From contig NC_087070.1 in the NCBI RefSeq assembly GCF_963678635.1, positions 45,925,467 to 45,989,466 of the forward strand: DNA of 64,000 bases, read 5' to 3'. A model generated the notes under the pieces. The model was not told the DNA's origin. It did no database searches and saw only the letters and a list, made by a program, of their open reading frames with translations. Positions 57,801 to 63,800 of the stretch are shown one piece after another (within the stretch, counting starts at the first letter, position 1; each line of letters begins with the position of its first letter). Origin of the DNA: Symsagittifera roscoffensis (lineage: Eukaryota; Xenacoelomorpha; Acoela; Convolutidae). A program made the translations under genes and the position numbers.

Positions 57801-60800
57801 AGATTCTCTGCTGAAAACAGTCTTTTGATTTTTTCCTCGAACTGATTTGGAAGATAGATTCTGTATTAGAAAGAGTAAATGATTTTGTGATCAGATTGAG
57901 CGTGTGAAACGGAGTGAGAAAAGTGAGAAGTGTTGGGGACTGGAAAAGGAACTCGAAACCGCAGAGAAAAACGGAAATGACATCATAGTTGAAGTGCTGA
58001 AGGAGAAAATACAGGCTGACTGTGTCGAGGTAAAATGACGACAAATAATCATGATTAGCATCCTAAAATGATTGCAGTCGCATGCGGATGGGGATTTCCC
58101 TAATTGTAGACCGTTTTTCTAAGTATCCCTGTGGTACGAGTTCTTCTTCGGCCGACCGTCTCTTAAAGTTTTTCCAAAATTGCCTTCAGCGCAAGTATGC
58201 CAAAATTGCTCCGAAAAGAAAGTGCTCCGAAAAATTAACCCTCATGTGTCAACATTTTTCCCTTGTCAATTGGTAAATAATTCTTGGTTTTTTCGACTTT
58301 TTGCTTCTTCATAAAGATGATAATTGCTGGCACATCCAATTTTATGCACTTCAGAATTTATAACAGTAAAAATTTTGTCTTTTTTCTCATATTTTAGTCT
58401 TTCTTATAGCCTTAAATAAAAGAGAGTATTGACCATTTGATGGATTTATAATTCCTTAAAAGTCATTTGAAGAAAAAATTATTTTTTAAAGGATCCTTAA
58501 GATAATTGTACCACACAAGCAAATCAGTCACTTAAACCTTAAAAACGAGTTTAATGCTTTCCATGCTCAGTCGGTTTTTTCGTTGTCCGACTAAAATGTT
58601 GCTTATGAGAACGTGAGCTCAGTATTAGCTGTTGAAGGCAGTGAAGTTAAAACTGTATAGGTGATATTTCAGTTTTCATCAACCTGTAACTCGAAATGTT
58701 GCTATTTATCTTCAAAAGGTTTTGGAGAATCAGAGGATTCCAGTGGTTGATTGACAGTTTCTAGAGAGATTGAATCGATTATATAGTCGGATTGAGCATT
58801 TATATAGTGATTGAGTTGAAAACCATAAAAATCAGCTGATGATGGTCTCAACACCTTCTGAGCTATGATTTTCAATTTCTGGTAGATAGTTTTTAATTTT
58901 TTTTTGTGACAGTGGTTCAAATCCGGGCCTGGTCTTCTCTCTTTTGTTTAACGGAAAAGAATCCGCTTGTAGATTTTCCGTAAAGGGAATGAGTGTTCAA
59001 AGGTATTAAGTTTTTACGGATCCTTAAATGGTCGTCACTGATATAGACTTCTGATTTTGTGTACCATCTTGAAAGTATTGATGTCATGAGCTCGACATTA
59101 AAAGTGTATTTCACCTGTGATTAGTGCCTCTAACTGCGAGTTTTCTATGAAAGCGTAGCGTTGACAGCGGAGGATGTTTAATATTCAGTGACGCAGACAA
59201 ATTTTAAGCATGTCTGCATTTTAAACATCCGTTCTATGAGCCTGTCCTGCTGGTAGTCATCTCCAAATCTGTACTTTCGTCATCTAATAGACCAATTTTG
59301 AGCGTTTCTGCTATTTAAATTCCTGTTCTATCTGAAGTTTGCTGTTTAAGTTGGTTGAAATTTAACTCACTTGATTTGTTTAAGTTGCTTGTCTCGTTTT
59401 TTTAGAGTCGATAAATGTAGTTCAGACTCTTACGAAGGTCGCTATGATTTTTAGGAAAAGTCTTAAAATTTGTTTAGGCTCAAAATTATTTTTTCGAGGC
59501 TTGACTTTTGATTTCCTTTTAAGTTCAGTTCGTTGTTAAAAGAAGGCAAACTACTCTATCGAACAGCAAAAGTGTGAAGCTTACGAAAAACGTACTCGAC
59601 TTTTAGTTTAGATGATGGGATTTTTATTTCAGATTTCACAGCGGATTTTTAGCAGAAAAAATTTACCTATTGATCCAGTGTCCTCAAATTGGGTGAGTTT
59701 TCTCGAAAAAGGACCAATCAGAAATTGTTCTAGAAATTCAGAGCGTTAGTGGCATCTATGTGTTTCTTTGAAGTTCGAAAGTCAGTTCTTTTTCTGTTCA
59801 ATTGTGTTCATTGGCTCGTTTCCAATTATCTGTTGACAATGTTGCCCTTTTTTTGCTTTATAGGTTGAAGCTTACATTATATTGGTTTTGTGCCCTGTCA
59901 TTTTCCGTAGTATAAGTGTGTGTGTATTGAGGAAGGGGTCTTGAATTTTTTCGAGTTTCAAACTTTGCTTGAAAATTTTTCTCGATGCTGATTTAACTTT
60001 CAATTGTGGTGGTTGAATTGTTTTTCTCAAAAGGAACATAAATACGTGACAAACTGCGACAAGCATGTGAAAGTTACGGTAGGTATTGGTTTTTTTTCGA
60101 CAGTGTTTTTTATTTCATTATATGCCCACTAATTTGTCATGTTGTTTAATTGTATCGCAAGTGATGCGAAGCTCTGCTTCGACTCTTTGTTGAAAGTTGA
60201 AATAAGAATTAGATATAAGTAGCTTAAAATATACTCTAAGAAAAACTAATTATAAAAACGTCTTTTGAGTTCTGTGGGCGGATGGAGGGCATTTTTCCGT
60301 TATACTCACCCATCTGGTTTTGCTGTCATAGATGCTTTGAGACTTTACATACCGAATTGTTACTGCATCATTTGAAGCAGATTTAACATAAGTCTTAAAG
60401 CATACAATTTCTTAGCATTGACGCACTGCACGACCGGTGAAAAACACTGGTCTGAATAGGAAAGATTGACAAACGAGTCGGTTAAAATTCAAATTCGGGG
60501 GTATAACGGAACAAAATCCAGTTTCTGGAGATGTAAAATCATTTCTTGGACGTATAATAGTTCGGTATAATAGTGTCGCATCTTGAGAGGCTAGAGCTTC
60601 TCTTGTTAAAATGGATGAGAAAACGTTACAGGAGATTGAGCGAGTCAAACGTGAGGAAAAGAACGACAAGTGTATACAAATGGAGAAAGAACTAGAGGAC
60701 GCCAAGGCTATCGGAAGCGCAGAATTCGTACTTGAAATGATAAGAGACAAAATACAGACAGACTGTGCCGAGGTAGGTTAAGGTCATACTAATTGATGAT

Positions 60801-63800
60801 AGGACACGGCCATTTTATTTATTTCTAGGCGAAGTTCATGATGTTTAGTACTGTGTAAGATCACGTTGATTGATCAATCCAGAAATGGATATTAGATTTC
60901 AAAAAGGAACCCAATTGGTTATAATTTTGTTTATTACTAAATCTCTTCCGATTACATTCCTGCTAGTGTCGATAAACGTATTTCAGGCTCATGTAGTTTT
61001 TTTGCGGCTTGAATTTTGATTTCTTTAAGTTCAGTTCATTTCCTTTGTTACAAGGAAGGCAATTTCCACTATCGAAAAGCAAAAGTGTAAAGTTCACGAA
61101 AAACGTGATTGACTTCTAGTTTCGAAAATGGAATTTAGTTTTCAGATTTCCCAGCAGAACAGATTTACCTATTGATCCAGTTTTCTCAAATTGGGTTAAA
61201 TTAATCAAAAAAGTGACAAACATAAATTGCTCTAGAAATTTAAAGAGTTTTAAAGGCATCTATTTTTTCGTTGAAACTCGAAAGTTAAGATAATTCAAAA
61301 ATTTAAGTCAGTATTTTTTTCTGTTTATTTGTTTTCATCGACTTTTTTTCCACCTGTCTGTTTTGTAAAGTTCACGAAAAACGTGATTGATTTCTAGTTT
61401 CGAAAATGGAATTTAGTTTTCAGATTTCCCAGCAGAACAGATTTACCTATTGATCCAGTTTTCTCAAATTGGGTTAAATTAATCAAAAAAGTGACAAATA
61501 TAAATTGCTCTAGAAATTTAAAGAGTTTTAAAGGCATCTATTTTTTCGTTGAAACTCGAAAGTTAAGATAATTCAAAAAATTAAGTCAGTATTTTTTTCT
61601 GTTTATTTGTTTTCATCGACTTTTTTCCACCTGTCTGTTTTCTATGATTGTAACAAGCAAATATTGCTTTCCACTAAAAAAATGGAACGAAAAAACTATG
61701 ACTTTTAGGTTCGAAAGTAGATTTTAATTTTTGGATTTCCAAGAGTAGTAAAAAATTTCGTATTGATCGAGTTTTCTGATTTGATCTAAGAATTTATCAA
61801 AAAGTTCAATCTTGTTCTTGAAGTCTTTAATATTTTTTCGTAGTTTTTAGAAAAGGGCTATTAAATTGGATGAAAAATTGTCAATAATAAGATGCCATTT
61901 TATTAGAGTTGATGAACGTAGTGAACACTGTTGTATAGGTCGTGGCAATTTTTTTTTTCAAGAAAAGTTATTAACTTTTTTCAAGCTCTAATCTGTCTGA
62001 TTTTCGCGGTTTGCCTTTTGATTTTTAATTAAGTTCAGTTCATATCCTTTGGTTGAAGGCAAACTCCTCTATCGAACAGCACAAGTGCAAAGGTCACAAA
62101 AAACGTGATCGTTTTCCCATTTTGAAGTTAAATTTTAATATCCAGATTTCTCAGTGGAATGAAATCTTTGTCTTTTGATACACGTTTCTCAAATTGGGTT
62201 GTTATCAAAAAAATATATCAATTATAACGTCGAAATTTTTTCAAACAGTTTTTTCTGTTAACTGTGCAATGAAATATTGTTAAACATTTGATTTAGATTT
62301 CTATTGGCCAAATTCAGTGTCATCATGCGCAGTGTCATATTACGAATTTCACTTTTTGTTGACTCAAGTCGCAAATATTTGTGCTCATTTATTTGGCTCC
62401 TTTGCAGCAATAGCCTTATATCTGGTTTACTTTTGTTGCATTAGCATTATCTTTTTATCTGGTTAATTGGTGGCTAGTATTTGATGATTATGAAGTGACC
62501 AGGCGCAGACGTTAGGACGTGAGACTCCTAATCTAGATCGGGTTTCGTTTCCGGTACATATTAGGGTTTTAATTTTCTTTTCCTTTTTTGACCTTTTAGG
62601 GCTACTTTTTACCGTTTTCTAGCTTGTCTTTGAGGATGCAGATTCGCTTCTGTGTTTAATTTTTTGTAATCCAAATCCCGGCTGAAAGGTTTTCATATGA
62701 TATCATACTTTACTCCCAATGAGCTTTCTTGAGGTAGTCAAGGTCAAGAAAAAAACACCCAGCACAAGAGTAAAATAATATTTATAAACATTTAGTTCGA
62801 TTAGCTAGGTTTGACTGGAGTTTCTTTATACCTCCCGCAACGGATATCTGTTATAGTGTCTGAGTTTGAGTCCAAACAATTGTTTTTTTTTTGTTGTGCA
62901 AGTTTGGAGTGGTATACTAAAAACTGTTTTGTGAATGCGAGTGTGATTTGCTATAAACTTTCAAAAGACGAGCCGTCAGAGCATAATTAGGGCTACATAG
63001 CAATAATTAGACAACCGCGTATTCATACTTGTCGTTGTCACTGAGTAGACAAATCTCATTTTAACCAATAAGAATTGAGACGAGAAAAAGTAACATGCGC
63101 AAGAATAACTAGTAATTAATCTTGCGTACGTTTTTTCATATCGATTCTTGTTGATTAATAGAGTGTCTTCTATTCGCTGACGAGTATGAATACCTGATTG
63201 ACTTTTTATAGACCGCACTCCATGATTAGAGTTGCTACACCAGCAGAGCTTTTGTCATAGTCCAAGGTCACTATGCTTTACTCAGTGCATATTAACTCAG
63301 AGGTCGGAGTATTGATGTCGAATACCAGTGTTTCCCGGTTTTCTTAAGAATTGTTTTATTGATTTTTTAGGCAGCTTATTTCCCCATCATGTAGCAGCAT
63401 TTTGTCGCTTGTGTATGTGAAGTGAAAGTTTACATCTGTGTCTGAAATTGAGGTTGTATTCTGGAATCAATAATTGGTTTATTGTCAAGGCAACTTCTGC
63501 TTCGTTTTGGTTTCTCGAGTTAAACCTCAAGAGCCCTATTGCTCATCAGTTTTTTAATGCAAGGTTTTTGTGTTTTTTAAAGGAGGTAAAAAAGCTTCGA
63601 AAAATGAAAGAACTATTTTTTTCAAACTGATCTTTAAATGCTGAAAAAATGTGTTTTTTTTTTGCATTTCAAGCTGCACCGGAGAATAATTCGTGCCGCT
63701 GAAAGTGCGGAATGCAGAGAGTTAAAAGTTAGATTCGAAGATGCAGTGAAAGATGGCGACGCATTCCTGGAAAAGACATTCAAGGAAAATTTTAATTCCA

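Larger units (their letters stand above)
53392..57894. other. Intron C2-C3 (4.5 kb)
   Basis: Filled with repeats: D5 (53600-53885), a tandem duplication 53885-54675 containing D6, a degenerate repeat near 55860-56060, and SINE remnants at 56230-56340, 56800-57145 and 57590-57665. No C module seen. Confidence 0.6.
60773..63673. other. Intron C4-C5 (2.9 kb)
   Basis: It contains dispersed repeat D9 with a 279-base tandem duplication (60966-61642), copy D10 (61904-62260) and a diverged SINE (62505-62665). No module seen. Confidence 0.6.

Noticed and set aside
58082-58276. 64-codon frame after exon C3
   Set aside because: No paired-Cys module pattern; the frame directly behind the nearby AG hits a stop after about 14 codons.
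60034-60078. Possible 45-base micro-exon with GTAGGT donor
   Set aside because: Phase fits but there is only one Cys, no module pattern and a weak acceptor; not supported without RNA data.
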